Source: Faucicola osloensis_D (GTDB lineage Bacteria > Pseudomonadota > Gammaproteobacteria > Pseudomonadales > Moraxellaceae). From it: DNA of 64,000 nucleotides. Below the pieces are notes generated by a model. The model worked only from the letters and a program-made list of their open reading frames with translations. It was not told where the DNA came from and searched no databases. Below are positions 17,949-25,939 of this stretch, one piece after another; within the stretch, counting starts at the first letter, position 1; each line of letters begins with the position of its first letter. The stretch lies in the NCBI GenBank assembly GCA_020041925.1, contig CP083409.1. The stretch is one strand, 5' to 3'. A program made the translations under genes and the position numbers.

Positions 17949-19127
17949 CTACACTCCCCCTTTTTGACTGGTAGCTATTAAGGCTTCAAAGGCACTGCCA
18001 TCACGGCGTGTCATATTCGGCACATAGCGACTATAAACCTTAAACAACATGGTGGTATTGGCATGCCCCATTTGCCTTGCGATCCATTCAGGTGCCTCCC
18101 CTGCGGCAAGCCAAAGTGTGGCTGCCGTATGGCGGGTTTGGTAGGCATTACGGGCTTTTAACCCTAACAGTCGAAGCGTGGGATGCCACACTTTACGATT
18201 GACATTGTGATAATCGAGTGGCTCTCCTTCTCGATTGCAAAACACGAATTTTGAGCGACCATGTGTGACTTTGTACTGCGCTTGTAGCGCTTCATAAACC
18301 CAAGGTGACATGGCGATATCGCGATTGGATTCTTGGGTTTTGGGCTTACCAATTACGCCTTTAACATACGCTTGGCGAACCCGGATTTCACGGCGGTCAA
18401 AATCCACATGCTCCCACGTTAGTCCATCAATTTCGCTGGTTCGCATGCCGGTGAAAAACCTTACGGTGTAATAGTTTTTATAGTCTTTACGCACGCCATT
18501 GATAAATTTCCATACCTCTTCAATGGTGAATGGCTCAATATTGGGCTTATCAAGTTTTAAAACCTTGATATCCTCATAAGGATTTTCAAATTTATAGCGT
18601 TTTGCCGCTTCTTGCAGTATCATACGCAAAGTGGTCATTATCGAATTAATTCTGGCTGCTGACAGATGCTTGTTAGCTGTTCCGTAGGTCACTTTGGCGA
18701 GAGAAGTACGGAAGGCTAACACATCTGCCCTTGTGATAGCGATAACACTGCGTTTGCCAAAATGTGGCACCAGATACTTATCCAAAATATCTTTGATTTT
18801 GCCGATGTAGCTTGCTCGCCATTCAATTTGCTTTTCTTCAAACCAGGTTTCAGCAAAGTCTTTAAATACGGGTGTGTCAGATTGAAAACTTTGCACACGC
18901 TCTTTGACTGCCATCAGTTCAATGCCTTTCTCACTTTTTGGGAAGTATTTGAGATAATCAAATAGTCCGAGGGTGATTTCTGCTTCCATTTTTTGGATGA
19001 TTTTTTCCAGTTTTTTTCGATTTTCGGGCGTGTCGATTAGGTTGGTTGTTTCTCGACAGCGTTGATTCATAAAGCGAAAATCAATCATCAAAAATTTACT
19101 TCCTTGACGGGTACGAATGCTGGCCAT
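17949..19127 (-). CDS. int: Phage/element integrase (tyrosine recombinase)
   Basis: A 392-residue site-specific integrase. The N-terminus (MASIRTRQGSKFLMIDFRFMN) is an arm-type DNA-binding domain, followed by a core-binding domain (about 85-180) and the catalytic domain with Arg229 (FTGMRTSE), Arg332 (QTRHTA; the usual first His of HxxR is Tyr329), His355 (QMGHANT) and Tyr365. The ATG at 19127 is chosen because it has a perfect AAGGAGA site; an upstream in-frame start would overlap the excisionase-like gene. It would integrate and excise the element that carries the Rep and repressor genes. Confidence 0.9.
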   Translation of the reverse strand: MASIRTRQGSKFLMIDFRFMNQRCRETTNLIDTPENRKKLEKIIQKMEAEITLGLFDYLKYFPKSEKGIELMAVKERVQSFQSDTPVFKDFAETWFEEKQIEWRASYIGKIKDILDKYLVPHFGKRSVIAITRADVLAFRTSLAKVTYGTANKHLSAARINSIMTTLRMILQEAAKRYKFENPYEDIKVLKLDKPNIEPFTIEEVWKFINGVRKDYKNYYTVRFFTGMRTSEIDGLTWEHVDFDRREIRVRQAYVKGVIGKPKTQESNRDIAMSPWVYEALQAQYKVTHGRSKFVFCNREGEPLDYHNVNRKVWHPTLRLLGLKARNAYQTRHTAATLWLAAGEAPEWIARQMGHANTTMLFKVYSRYVPNMTRRDGSAFEALIATSQKGGV

Positions 19128-19137
19128 AAATTTCTCC

Positions 19138-19353
19138 TTACTGCAATGCCATGGCATTGATGTCGGCTAAAACTGTGTTGCGCATATCCTTTTCTATTTG
19201 TTCCCACACATAGAGAATTTTGCGACCGCCAAACGGGCGAATATAATGCACTCCTTCGATGAGCACGCTATCTTTTAAACAACTGCGAATGGTGGCTTTG
19301 TCATATTTGATACGTTCAGATAGTTCTTCCGTTGTTAGGTAGGTATATGTCAT
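19138..19353 (-). CDS. Excisionase-like small DNA-binding protein
   Basis: A 71-residue protein with a winged-helix look (LTTEELSERIKYDKATIRSCL, then GGRKILYVWEQIEKDM), as in Xis/AlpA-type recombination directionality factors. It is directly upstream of int and in the same orientation, the usual position of xis. It probably bends DNA to favour excision and may regulate int. Confidence 0.7.
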   Translation of the reverse strand: MTYTYLTTEELSERIKYDKATIRSCLKDSVLIEGVHYIRPFGGRKILYVWEQIEKDMRNTVLADINAMALQ

Positions 19354-19601
19354 AATGACCTCTTTTAAAAATAGGTTGATTTAGTTTAAAAAAACTTATT
19401 ATCGGGTTATTAATAAAGTTTATTTATCTCTAATAACTGCCGATGAATATATAATACCTATTAATAGTTATTAAAGCAACCTATTTTTGAATAAAATTAG
19501 GTATTTTTGTTCTAATTTTACTTGATTATAGATTTATCAAAATAATTTGTACCTACAAAAAGTTTTTAATTATGAATATTTAACCTATTTAAAGGTAAAA
19601 A
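19354..19601. promoter_or_regulatory. Divergent control region between xis-like gene and repressor
   Basis: An AT-rich 248-bp region. AAAATAGGTTG near 19367 recurs as its inverse CAACCTATTTT near 19469, and AACCTATTTAAAGGT lies just before the repressor start. The repeated CCTATTT/AAATAGG motif is a plausible operator set for the CI-type repressor controlling both xis-int and itself. Confidence 0.45.
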
Positions 19602-20237
19602 ATGGATAATCTTTCTTTTCGTTTGGAACAGGCTAGAAAAAATGCACAGCTAACTCGTGATGAAGTGGTGCAACTCGCTTCTCAGACATCAGGGTTTTCT
19701 CGAAGCTCCCTGCAAGATTGGGAGCAGCAGGAGAGTAGCCGTGAACCTAAACTTGAGTATTTGTTTGATTTGGCGAGAATCTATGGCGTGCATCCATGGA
19801 CGTTGATGACGGGTGAACAGTTATCACAGAGTAGTCAAAACGTGCATTGGTTGGCATTATTGGACATGAATAATCAATCAACTGACTTGTCTTATCCATT
19901 GCCTAATTGGTGGCTTAATGAGCGAGCAATTGATGCTTCGCAGTTGGTGGGCTATTTGTATAAAGGTGATACCATGTCGCCACTGATTGGTAATGATGCT
20001 GTTGTAATTATTAATAAACAGCAAAATCAACTCATTGATGGGGCGGTCTATGCTCTTTTAATCAATAATGAACTTTTTATACGACGCATACAACGATTAC
20101 CAACAGGATTAAAAATTATCAGCGATAATCAAAAATATTCTGCATTTGATATTTCACAAGAACAGCTCAAAGAACGTGATTTTTTGGCTGTGATTGGTCA
20201 GGTTATCTATATCGGCTCTGATATACAAAAAATCTGA
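19602..20237 (+). CDS. CI/LexA-like repressor (HTH + S24 domain)
   Basis: A 211-residue protein with an N-terminal XRE-type helix-turn-helix (about 5-65) and a C-terminal S24 peptidase-like domain (about 113-205). The S24 motif reads GDTMSP with Thr124 where LexA/CI proteins have the catalytic Ser, and the catalytic Lys position reads IRR (161-162). Self-cleavage is therefore doubtful, although dimerisation should remain. It is divergent from xis-int and probably keeps the element quiet. Confidence 0.8.
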   Translation: MDNLSFRLEQARKNAQLTRDEVVQLASQTSGFSRSSLQDWEQQESSREPKLEYLFDLARIYGVHPWTLMTGEQLSQSSQNVHWLALLDMNNQSTDLSYPLPNWWLNERAIDASQLVGYLYKGDTMSPLIGNDAVVIINKQQNQLIDGAVYALLINNELFIRRIQRLPTGLKIISDNQKYSAFDISQEQLKERDFLAVIGQVIYIGSDIQKI

Positions 20238-20273
20238 TAGTGATGACAAGGGTGATTTTCAATGCTTGCTCTC

Positions 20274-21287
20274 TTAAGCTTTAAAACCAATTTTTTTCAG
20301 ATAAGGTAGATACTCAGTAATTTTCAACAAATCCCTTTGTAACTCCTCATTCAGACGTGAGATAAAGCTTTCGGTAGTTTCTCCGACTCGAGCGTATTTA
20401 CCCCCAAAACTGCTATCATTGGCAAGTTTTTTGGCGAAAATATTAGCTTGGCTAGCCGTCAATAATTTAGCCCATTTCTTGTCAGATTCGGTTTTTTGTT
20501 CTACTTGTTGGTCTGGCTTTTTGATGGTTTTAATTACGATAGAGAAATGGGTAATGGTTCGCCCAAATTTGCTCGCATTTAAAGTGAGTTTAAAATCGCC
20601 TTGTTTATTAATCTGGTTGATGGCAGGGTCTAAGATTCGGCGTTTGAATTCGGCAATTTTGGGATATTTATCAGCTACCCCAAAAAATTCTTTCCATGCT
20701 TCGACGGTCATTTCTGGTACACCGCCTGTATCTTTCCACTTGTTGATTAACTCATACAGACGTTTACTGCTACAGCCTTTAAACTCAACGGTTTTGATAA
20801 AATCATAACGAGTGTAGGCTTTACTGGTATTATCAATCAGAAAGGTTAAAGGATCAGAAAAATCTAGAATAATAAAACCTTGTTCATCTTGATACGATAC
20901 GCCTTGCAGCCAATGATATTCTGAGCGAAGCATAGTGAAATTGTTATGATGAGGTTTGAGAACGGTGAGTTTGTCAGCGTCATTTTCTGCTTGGATGGTT
21001 TTATCAAAATATAAGGTAAATTTGAGTTTTCTATCGCCTAGAATTTTGGCAGTATCTTTTAAGGCTCGATAGGCATAGATTTCATTGACTCGATTGGCGG
21101 CAGCGAATTCTTTTGCACTAATTAATACTCGTTTGCCACCTGACTGTAATCGATGCAGTTTATTAATGGCAAGCGTCATCAAGTCATGCTCGGCTTCAGT
21201 TAAGTCAAAACCTGCTTCGACCAAGGTATTGGGTTTGATAATCATTACTTTATCAGCACCTTGCTTGTAAAAATTTTGCATCGTCAT
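20274..21287 (-). CDS. Rep_3-family plasmid replication initiator
   Basis: A 337-residue RepA/RepB-type initiator: double winged-helix protein with the family's early LTEAEHDLMTLAINKL segment and a second DNA-binding half (about 150-255), ending in a charged tail. Such proteins bind iterons to start plasmid replication. Five iterons lie just upstream (21484-21588), confirming the assignment. Its presence next to an integrase indicates an integrated plasmid-like or phage-plasmid-like element. Confidence 0.88.
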   Translation of the reverse strand: MTMQNFYKQGADKVMIIKPNTLVEAGFDLTEAEHDLMTLAINKLHRLQSGGKRVLISAKEFAAANRVNEIYAYRALKDTAKILGDRKLKFTLYFDKTIQAENDADKLTVLKPHHNNFTMLRSEYHWLQGVSYQDEQGFIILDFSDPLTFLIDNTSKAYTRYDFIKTVEFKGCSSKRLYELINKWKDTGGVPEMTVEAWKEFFGVADKYPKIAEFKRRILDPAINQINKQGDFKLTLNASKFGRTITHFSIVIKTIKKPDQQVEQKTESDKKWAKLLTASQANIFAKKLANDSSFGGKYARVGETTESFISRLNEELQRDLLKITEYLPYLKKIGFKA

Positions 21288-21483
21288 AGGGTGACTTGCT
21301 ATCCATTATCTCAGATTTATGTGAGCCTAATTATAGAAGTGCACTCGACGATGGGTAAAATCGTAATCTATGTTAATCTATTTCGGTTACAAAAGTTAAT
21401 CAAAACTCATTCGTTTCAATGATTTAGACGTTATTTTTCATTATTTATTTCGAATCGCTTTTAATGTGCGTTAAACTGCTAGC

Positions 21484-21588
21484 TTCACCCATCTGTACAC
21501 GTATTTCACCCATCTGTACATTTATATTCACCTATCTGAACATCTTGATTCACCTATCTGTACATTTATATTCACCTGTCTGTACACA
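21484..21588. repeat. Five iterons: replication origin of the plasmid-like element
   Basis: Five direct copies of TTCACCNRTCTGTACA begin at 21484, 21505, 21527, 21549 and 21571, so the period is 21-22 bp (two helical turns). The third copy has GAACA in place of GTACA. They sit about 200 bp upstream of the Rep gene, as in iteron plasmids. The rest of 21288-21764 is AT-rich without a gene. Confidence 0.88.
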
Positions 21589-21764
21589 TATCTGCGTGAA
21601 AAGCCGCTACCATGGCGGAATACAGAGCCTCTATAATTTAATAATATAGATAATACTAATACTAATGTTTAATGAAATTTAGAGTGATAAGATTATTTTG
21701 ATAAAGTTTAATTTCTATCATAAAAACAAATTTACATGAGACATTCGATATCAAGCATAATTAC

Positions 21765-24700
21765 TTATTTTTTAACTACACCAAACCCTTCATCATATAG
21801 CCACTGTATCTCATTTTTATCATTATATAGACTTAGTGAAATTTGACAGCCTTGTTCAATATCAATATCATAAAATTCGCATTGTTCCACCATTTGACTA
21901 GGCGACAAATACAGCCATGCTTGTGGCTTGGCAGGTTGCAGGATGGGTTTGGTAAAATCACCGCTATAATCTTGCCATTCTTGTTGTTGCTTTTTAAAAC
22001 TTGGATTAAACGTATTAACGTATTTTTCGATAACCAGTTCATTATCCGTAATCGATTCTGCATTCATTCGATACAGGGCTTGATACTGTCTATCTCGTAA
22101 CGGGGTGAATTTTTGATACAGTTGCTCGGTCATTAGACTACTTTCAACTGCTGTATTTGAAAAAAGCTCATCGCCTTCATCATAAAAATATCGCTCACAA
22201 AACCCTTGTATCTCGCTATCATCAAATTGGGCAAATAGACAGTTATCTTTATCAAAACGCAGTCTAGCATCTATTATGAGTTGATTATTTTGCCAGGGTA
22301 ACAACTTTGCCAAATCATGGTTTGGATAGTTTTCATCTTGACTATAACTTTCATAACCTGGATAGATAAAAGCAGGTTGTTTGGGTTTTTGTTGTTGCAC
22401 GTTTTTGCAATGCCGATAGTTAAATTGGGGGATGATAATATTTGGCTCATGAATCGTTTCTCGACGATGACGATTGACTCGCCCAGCGGTCTGTACGATG
22501 GACTGAACGCTTGATGCATCAATGACTGCCCAATCAAAATCATGGTCACGCCCCACTTCTTCGACAGGCGTGGCAATCACGACAAAGGGTACATTTTTTT
22601 GTTGGCTGTGTTTCATGAGTTCGATAATTTCGCTATCTTGCTCGATGGTTTCATTACCTGTTTTGCGTTTTTTGCCATCTTTATGACGACTTAGCAAAGT
22701 GTCTAAGCGTTGTTCTTTATAAAAACGATTGATTCGCCAATCATTGGCATGATAGCAAGCGATATGGGCGTGTTGCCAATGATTGGCAAAATAATGAGCA
22801 AGGCTAATAGCATGGTGAATATTTGCCACCCGAATTAAGCCAAAGGATAGGCGTTTTTCCCCATTTTGACATTGCCAAGCGTATCTATCATGCAAGATTT
22901 GGGCAGATTCAAGTACCGCTTGTTGCCAATCGCTAATAGTTGCCTTTGGCATGGGTTTGAGTTCGGCTAGGCGAAAGCTCGTCTTTTTGGATAAAGCAAG
23001 CTGTAATTCATTGAGGTGTGTTTGGTAAATATCTTTAAAATTTTTATCGTCAGCTTGGGTGTCGCTATCTTGAGTTAGCGTTTGTTGCCAAATTTTGGGT
23101 GGATTTTTACTGTCAATTTCATTATCGATAATGGCGATATTAAAGGCTTGTTTGTCATCATTTAGTAATGCTTGTCGCATCGCTATACCAGATTCAAAGG
23201 CACGATGCACGCTAATAGCTAATGTCTTGGAGAGGGTTGCCGATGAGCAAATCACATGGCGACCATACATGGCAGCTAGCTGCACCAAGCGTAATACTGC
23301 TATCAAGGCTTTGGGGTCGTAGCCATCGATTTCATCGAGTATCAAATCACTACTTATTAATCGTAGCAAGGCTTTGACATGATGTCCTTGTTTGTGTGGT
23401 TCGCCCGCTGCTATCAGATAATCAATGGTGGAAACGAGCAAAGGCGATGCCAATAAAGTTTTGCCATCATTGTCACTTATAATGCCCTTTTTGGTGGTTT
23501 TCTCAAATAATGGGTTAAGCCATGCAGGAATGTCATAATCATCCCCTTTAGCATCAAATATCGGCTCTGGGGGATTTTCATCTTCGTCAATCCCTTGGTT
23601 TTTTTTGGCTTTTTCAAATAGTTCTTGGGTAATATTGTCGCCGATGATAACGGCTAATTCGTCATCGGACAGATTCATGGATTTTTTGAGAGCATCACCT
23701 GTTTGCAAGGTCAAAGAGCGTAAATTGAGAGCGATACAAATGCGTGGGTCATTGGGTCGCAAGGTGCAAGCGATGCGTAGATTCATCCGAGTTTTACCGC
23801 TACCTGTACCTGCGATATTAAAAACAAGCGTCGGTACATCGGGATATTTATCGGCGAATTTTTGCAAGGCATTGCCAGCAACATTTTGCCACTTAAAATG
23901 AGCGTTTTGCGTGGGTGTTTTGATATATTCGACGGTCTGCTCACATAGTCCAGACAAATTTAATTCTGTCATCATGTTACAAGCGATAAAACTGGCTCGT
24001 TCGCCCACATGGCGTAAATGCCATTCTAGCGGTTGATTGTGTTGTTTTTTACTATCAACAAAACAGGTATTAGCAAACAGTTGCGTGGGAGTTGGAGTGG
24101 CAGGTTGCACCATGTCCAGATAATTGACCGCAGAAATGGTATGGTCAGCGTGAATCAAGGCATTACGAGCATGTAAACAGAGGGCTTTATAATAAGTTGG
24201 ACTGGCGTTGGTAGGCAATAATTTGGCAAGTCGTGCCATTCGTTTTTGATAACTATCAAAAATGCTTTGTGGTAACTCGCCTGCACAAGTGAGTTGTTGG
24301 GTACGAGGTAATGGTTCACGTACGTGTTTGTCTTCGTTAGGATAGCTTGCATAGCCTGTTGGGTCATCTGCTCCCAATAATCCATGATGAGTGACAATCA
24401 AATAATCCACCGCTTCAATGCCGTTTGCCACGCCATCATCGACTTGTTTTAAATCACCTAAGGTAAAAATATTACGGTTTTTATCTTTGGCGACTTGTTG
24501 CCAAGCGTCTTGCCAATCAAAGTTATTATGCCGTAGTTGTTGCAATAGCTTGACGGATAGCCATTCATGGCGGATATCATCAGCGATGATTTTATTTGCT
24601 TGATTAGGTGACAGTTTGTTTTGAAAATGTTGCGATGCTTTGCCAATATCATGCATATCGCCTGCCGCCCCTGCCAATAGGCTTGCTGCTCTGGCCCAGT

Positions 24701-25013
24701 CGTCGATTTGTCGCTTGGTATAAGGCTTACCAGTTGAAGCGACAGGGTATGCCCCTTCGCTATTAAAACGATGCTTTGCGCCCACGACCCAAGCCAGTTT
24801 CATGCGTCGCATACCGTAGTTAATGTAGGCGGCGACGGCAGTTTGGCGAGTAATACCCTTTTGTTTAAGGGCGTTACGGACTTCGGTTAGACCTTCCATC
24901 GTCATGGGGGCTTGCCATGTACTTTGACCTGTGCGGATGGCGTAGCTGTCGAGTACGGCTCGGGTTTTTTTCAGGGCTTTTTTTTCGCAAGCAGAGATAA
25001 AAATGACGTGCAT
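21765..25013 (-). CDS. cas2-3: Type I-F Cas2-Cas3 fusion nuclease/helicase
   Basis: A 1082-residue fusion. Cas2 domain at residues 1-90 (MHVIFISACEKKALKKT); HD nuclease with His121-Asp122 (DMHDIGKA), His149 and His209-210; superfamily 2 helicase with Walker A AGTGSGKT (401-408) and DEID near 552. Cas3 degrades DNA marked by Csy Cascade, and its Cas2 part joins Cas1 in spacer acquisition. Here it is alone on the minus strand, divergent from csy1-4 and cas1, unlike the usual cas1-cas2-3-csy order. It has its own promoter at 25068-25095. Confidence 0.97.
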   Translation of the reverse strand: MHVIFISACEKKALKKTRAVLDSYAIRTGQSTWQAPMTMEGLTEVRNALKQKGITRQTAVAAYINYGMRRMKLAWVVGAKHRFNSEGAYPVASTGKPYTKRQIDDWARAASLLAGAAGDMHDIGKASQHFQNKLSPNQANKIIADDIRHEWLSVKLLQQLRHNNFDWQDAWQQVAKDKNRNIFTLGDLKQVDDGVANGIEAVDYLIVTHHGLLGADDPTGYASYPNEDKHVREPLPRTQQLTCAGELPQSIFDSYQKRMARLAKLLPTNASPTYYKALCLHARNALIHADHTISAVNYLDMVQPATPTPTQLFANTCFVDSKKQHNQPLEWHLRHVGERASFIACNMMTELNLSGLCEQTVEYIKTPTQNAHFKWQNVAGNALQKFADKYPDVPTLVFNIAGTGSGKTRMNLRIACTLRPNDPRICIALNLRSLTLQTGDALKKSMNLSDDELAVIIGDNITQELFEKAKKNQGIDEDENPPEPIFDAKGDDYDIPAWLNPLFEKTTKKGIISDNDGKTLLASPLLVSTIDYLIAAGEPHKQGHHVKALLRLISSDLILDEIDGYDPKALIAVLRLVQLAAMYGRHVICSSATLSKTLAISVHRAFESGIAMRQALLNDDKQAFNIAIIDNEIDSKNPPKIWQQTLTQDSDTQADDKNFKDIYQTHLNELQLALSKKTSFRLAELKPMPKATISDWQQAVLESAQILHDRYAWQCQNGEKRLSFGLIRVANIHHAISLAHYFANHWQHAHIACYHANDWRINRFYKEQRLDTLLSRHKDGKKRKTGNETIEQDSEIIELMKHSQQKNVPFVVIATPVEEVGRDHDFDWAVIDASSVQSIVQTAGRVNRHRRETIHEPNIIIPQFNYRHCKNVQQQKPKQPAFIYPGYESYSQDENYPNHDLAKLLPWQNNQLIIDARLRFDKDNCLFAQFDDSEIQGFCERYFYDEGDELFSNTAVESSLMTEQLYQKFTPLRDRQYQALYRMNAESITDNELVIEKYVNTFNPSFKKQQQEWQDYSGDFTKPILQPAKPQAWLYLSPSQMVEQCEFYDIDIEQGCQISLSLYNDKNEIQWLYDEGFGVVKK

Positions 25014-25067
25014 AATTTTTTCTTTGACTAATAAATATAAAACTACTATAAATAGATTTTTGTTTTT

Positions 25068-25095
25068 TTAATAGACTTATGAAACTAAACGTCAA
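25068..25095 (-). promoter_or_regulatory. Promoter of cas2-3 with overlapping palindrome
   Basis: On the minus strand TTGACG (-35) and TATTAA (-10) are separated by 16 bp, about 55 bp upstream of the cas2-3 start. The -35 lies in the palindrome CGTCAATTTATGACG (25090-25104), a candidate operator. Confidence 0.6.
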
Positions 25096-25134
25096 TTTAT
25101 GACGCTAAAAACATATTAGTAAAAAGAGGCTTTA

Positions 25135-25143
25135 TGTTATAAT
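25135..25143 (+). promoter_or_regulatory. Extended -10 promoter of the mini-array
   Basis: TGTTATAAT is a perfect extended -10 element. No good -35 is present. Transcription would begin near 25150, inside the first repeat at the foot of its hairpin, so the mini-array has no leader. Confidence 0.65.
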
Positions 25144-25145
25144 CG

Positions 25146-25293
25146 TTTAACCATCGCTTAGATGGTTGAGAAATTAGTTATCATTCTAATTTTGGATATG
25201 TAATCGTTTGCCATCGCTTAGATGGTTGAGAAATTAGTTATCATTCTAATTTTGGATATGTAATCGTTTGCCATCGCTTAGATGGGTTAATCC
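25146..25293 (+). CRISPR. Degenerate three-repeat mini-array with two identical spacers
   Basis: Three I-F-like repeats at 25146-25173, 25206-25233 and 25266-25293 have exact 60-bp spacing. The middle repeat differs from the main-array repeat at positions 4, 13 and 23 but keeps the CCATC/GATGG hairpin cut by Csy4. The first repeat has an altered 5' end; the third has lost the 3' handle. The two 32-nt spacers (25174-25205 and 25234-25265) are identical, so two copies of one crRNA would be made. Its first 21 positions match 19 bases of a CC-flanked site at 25316. This fits a Cas-regulating crRNA rather than a memory array. Confidence 0.88.
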
Positions 25294-25313
25294 TTAACTT
25301 TAAAAAATATTGT

Positions 25314-25347
25314 CCTTAGTTATCATAATAATTTTGATGAAACTTTA
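25314..25347 (+). promoter_or_regulatory. Partial protospacer (CC PAM) of the mini-array crRNA
   Basis: CC at 25314-25315 is the I-F PAM. The following 32 nt match the mini-array spacer at positions 1-11 and 14-21 (shared start TTAGTTATCAT), with almost no pairing beyond position 21. Seed pairing with an incomplete R-loop predicts Cascade binding without Cas3 cleavage. The site ends 9 nt before the -35 box at 25357. Confidence 0.8.
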
Positions 25348-25356
25348 AATTATCTA

Positions 25357-25385
25357 TTGACTGAAGACAATTAAAGATTTAATAT
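25357..25385 (+). promoter_or_regulatory. Promoter controlled by the mini-array target
   Basis: TTGACT (25357-25362) and TAATAT (25380-25385) are separated by 17 bp, predicting a start near 25392. It reads into the two-hairpin segment and then the KilAC-like and csy genes. Cascade bound at 25314-25347 would abut the -35. Confidence 0.65.
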
Positions 25386-25391
25386 TAGTTG

Positions 25392-25478
25392 AGTTCTAGA
25401 GAAAGTTAAAAGCAACTTTCTTGAAGACGAAAAAAAAGCAAATCCGCCACTCTCACATTTTGGATTTGCTTTTTCCCT
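25392..25478 (+). ncRNA. Candidate short RNA with two hairpins and intrinsic terminator
   Basis: From the predicted start the transcript holds an 8-bp hairpin (AGAAAGTT/AACTTTCT, 25400-25421) and then a 13-bp hairpin (25433-25445 with 25462-25474) whose right arm ends in five T residues. This looks like an intrinsic terminator placed before the KilAC-like gene. The product would be about 85 nt: either a small RNA gene or a leader that attenuates transcription of the csy operon. No convincing ORF lies in it. Confidence 0.45.
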
Positions 25479-25512
25479 TTTAAAACCGTGTAGTTAAAAA
25501 AGGAGTATCATT

Positions 25513-25821
25513 ATGATACAACAAAACCTACCTTTTGTGCCAGTAAAATCTACTGGTACAACGCCTAGTTACTGTCTCAGTACAGTTGCCAAAATGCTTC
25601 AGCTTTCGCCTAGAAAGTTTATTCAATGGTTAGCTACTAATCATTATATCTTTAAACGCCAATCCCAATCTGCTTGGGAGGCTTATCAAAGTCATGTCAA
25701 TTCAAATTTGCTAACCCATCGTATGATTCGTATCGAGCATAGATCGGGCGAGGTATCTTTTGAAATGCAAGTTCGAGTGACAGACAAAGGTATTAATCAT
25801 TTCACACAAGTTTTAGCTTAA
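25513..25821 (+). CDS. KilAC-domain-like protein between cas2-3 and csy1
   Basis: A 102-residue protein resembling the C-terminal KilAC domain of phage antirepressors: a helix-turn-helix-like start (CLSTVAKMLQLSPRKFIQWLATNHYIFKR) followed by a basic beta segment ending in VTDKGINHF. It lacks the N-terminal Bro/KilA-N half, so it is a stand-alone DNA-binding domain. AAGGAG precedes its ATG. It is not a known core I-F gene. By position it could regulate cas promoters, respond to phage antirepressors, or be a product silenced by the mini-array crRNA (all inference). Confidence 0.7.
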   Translation: MIQQNLPFVPVKSTGTTPSYCLSTVAKMLQLSPRKFIQWLATNHYIFKRQSQSAWEAYQSHVNSNLLTHRMIRIEHRSGEVSFEMQVRVTDKGINHFTQVLA

Positions 25822-25839
25822 TAAATACTCAAGAAGAAA

Positions 25840-25866
25840 GATAAACGGCACTCACTGTCGTTTATC
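25840..25866 (+). terminator. Hairpin between KilAC-like gene and csy1
   Basis: Arms of 11 bp with one G-T pair (GATAAACGGCA / TGTCGTTTATC) and a 5-nt loop, followed by CCACTTTT. It is a weak terminator or processing hairpin. Confidence 0.5.
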
Positions 25867-25871
25867 CACTT

Positions 25872-25900
25872 TTGCCTGCTTTTTATTTGGGCAATACTAT
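25872..25900 (+). promoter_or_regulatory. Second promoter, directly upstream of csy1
   Basis: TTGCCT and TACTAT with a 17-bp spacer, about 40 bp before the csy1 start. Each box matches consensus at four of six positions, so it is moderate. Confidence 0.45.
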
Positions 25901-25939
25901 GCTAAAACTAGATAGAATTAAATAAAAAAGGAGAAATGA

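Noticed and set aside
25421..25480. 20-codon TTG-started frame inside the two-hairpin RNA, as a possible toxin peptide
   Set aside because: No ribosome site, and the frame lies within the terminator stem; the composition reflects the hairpin.
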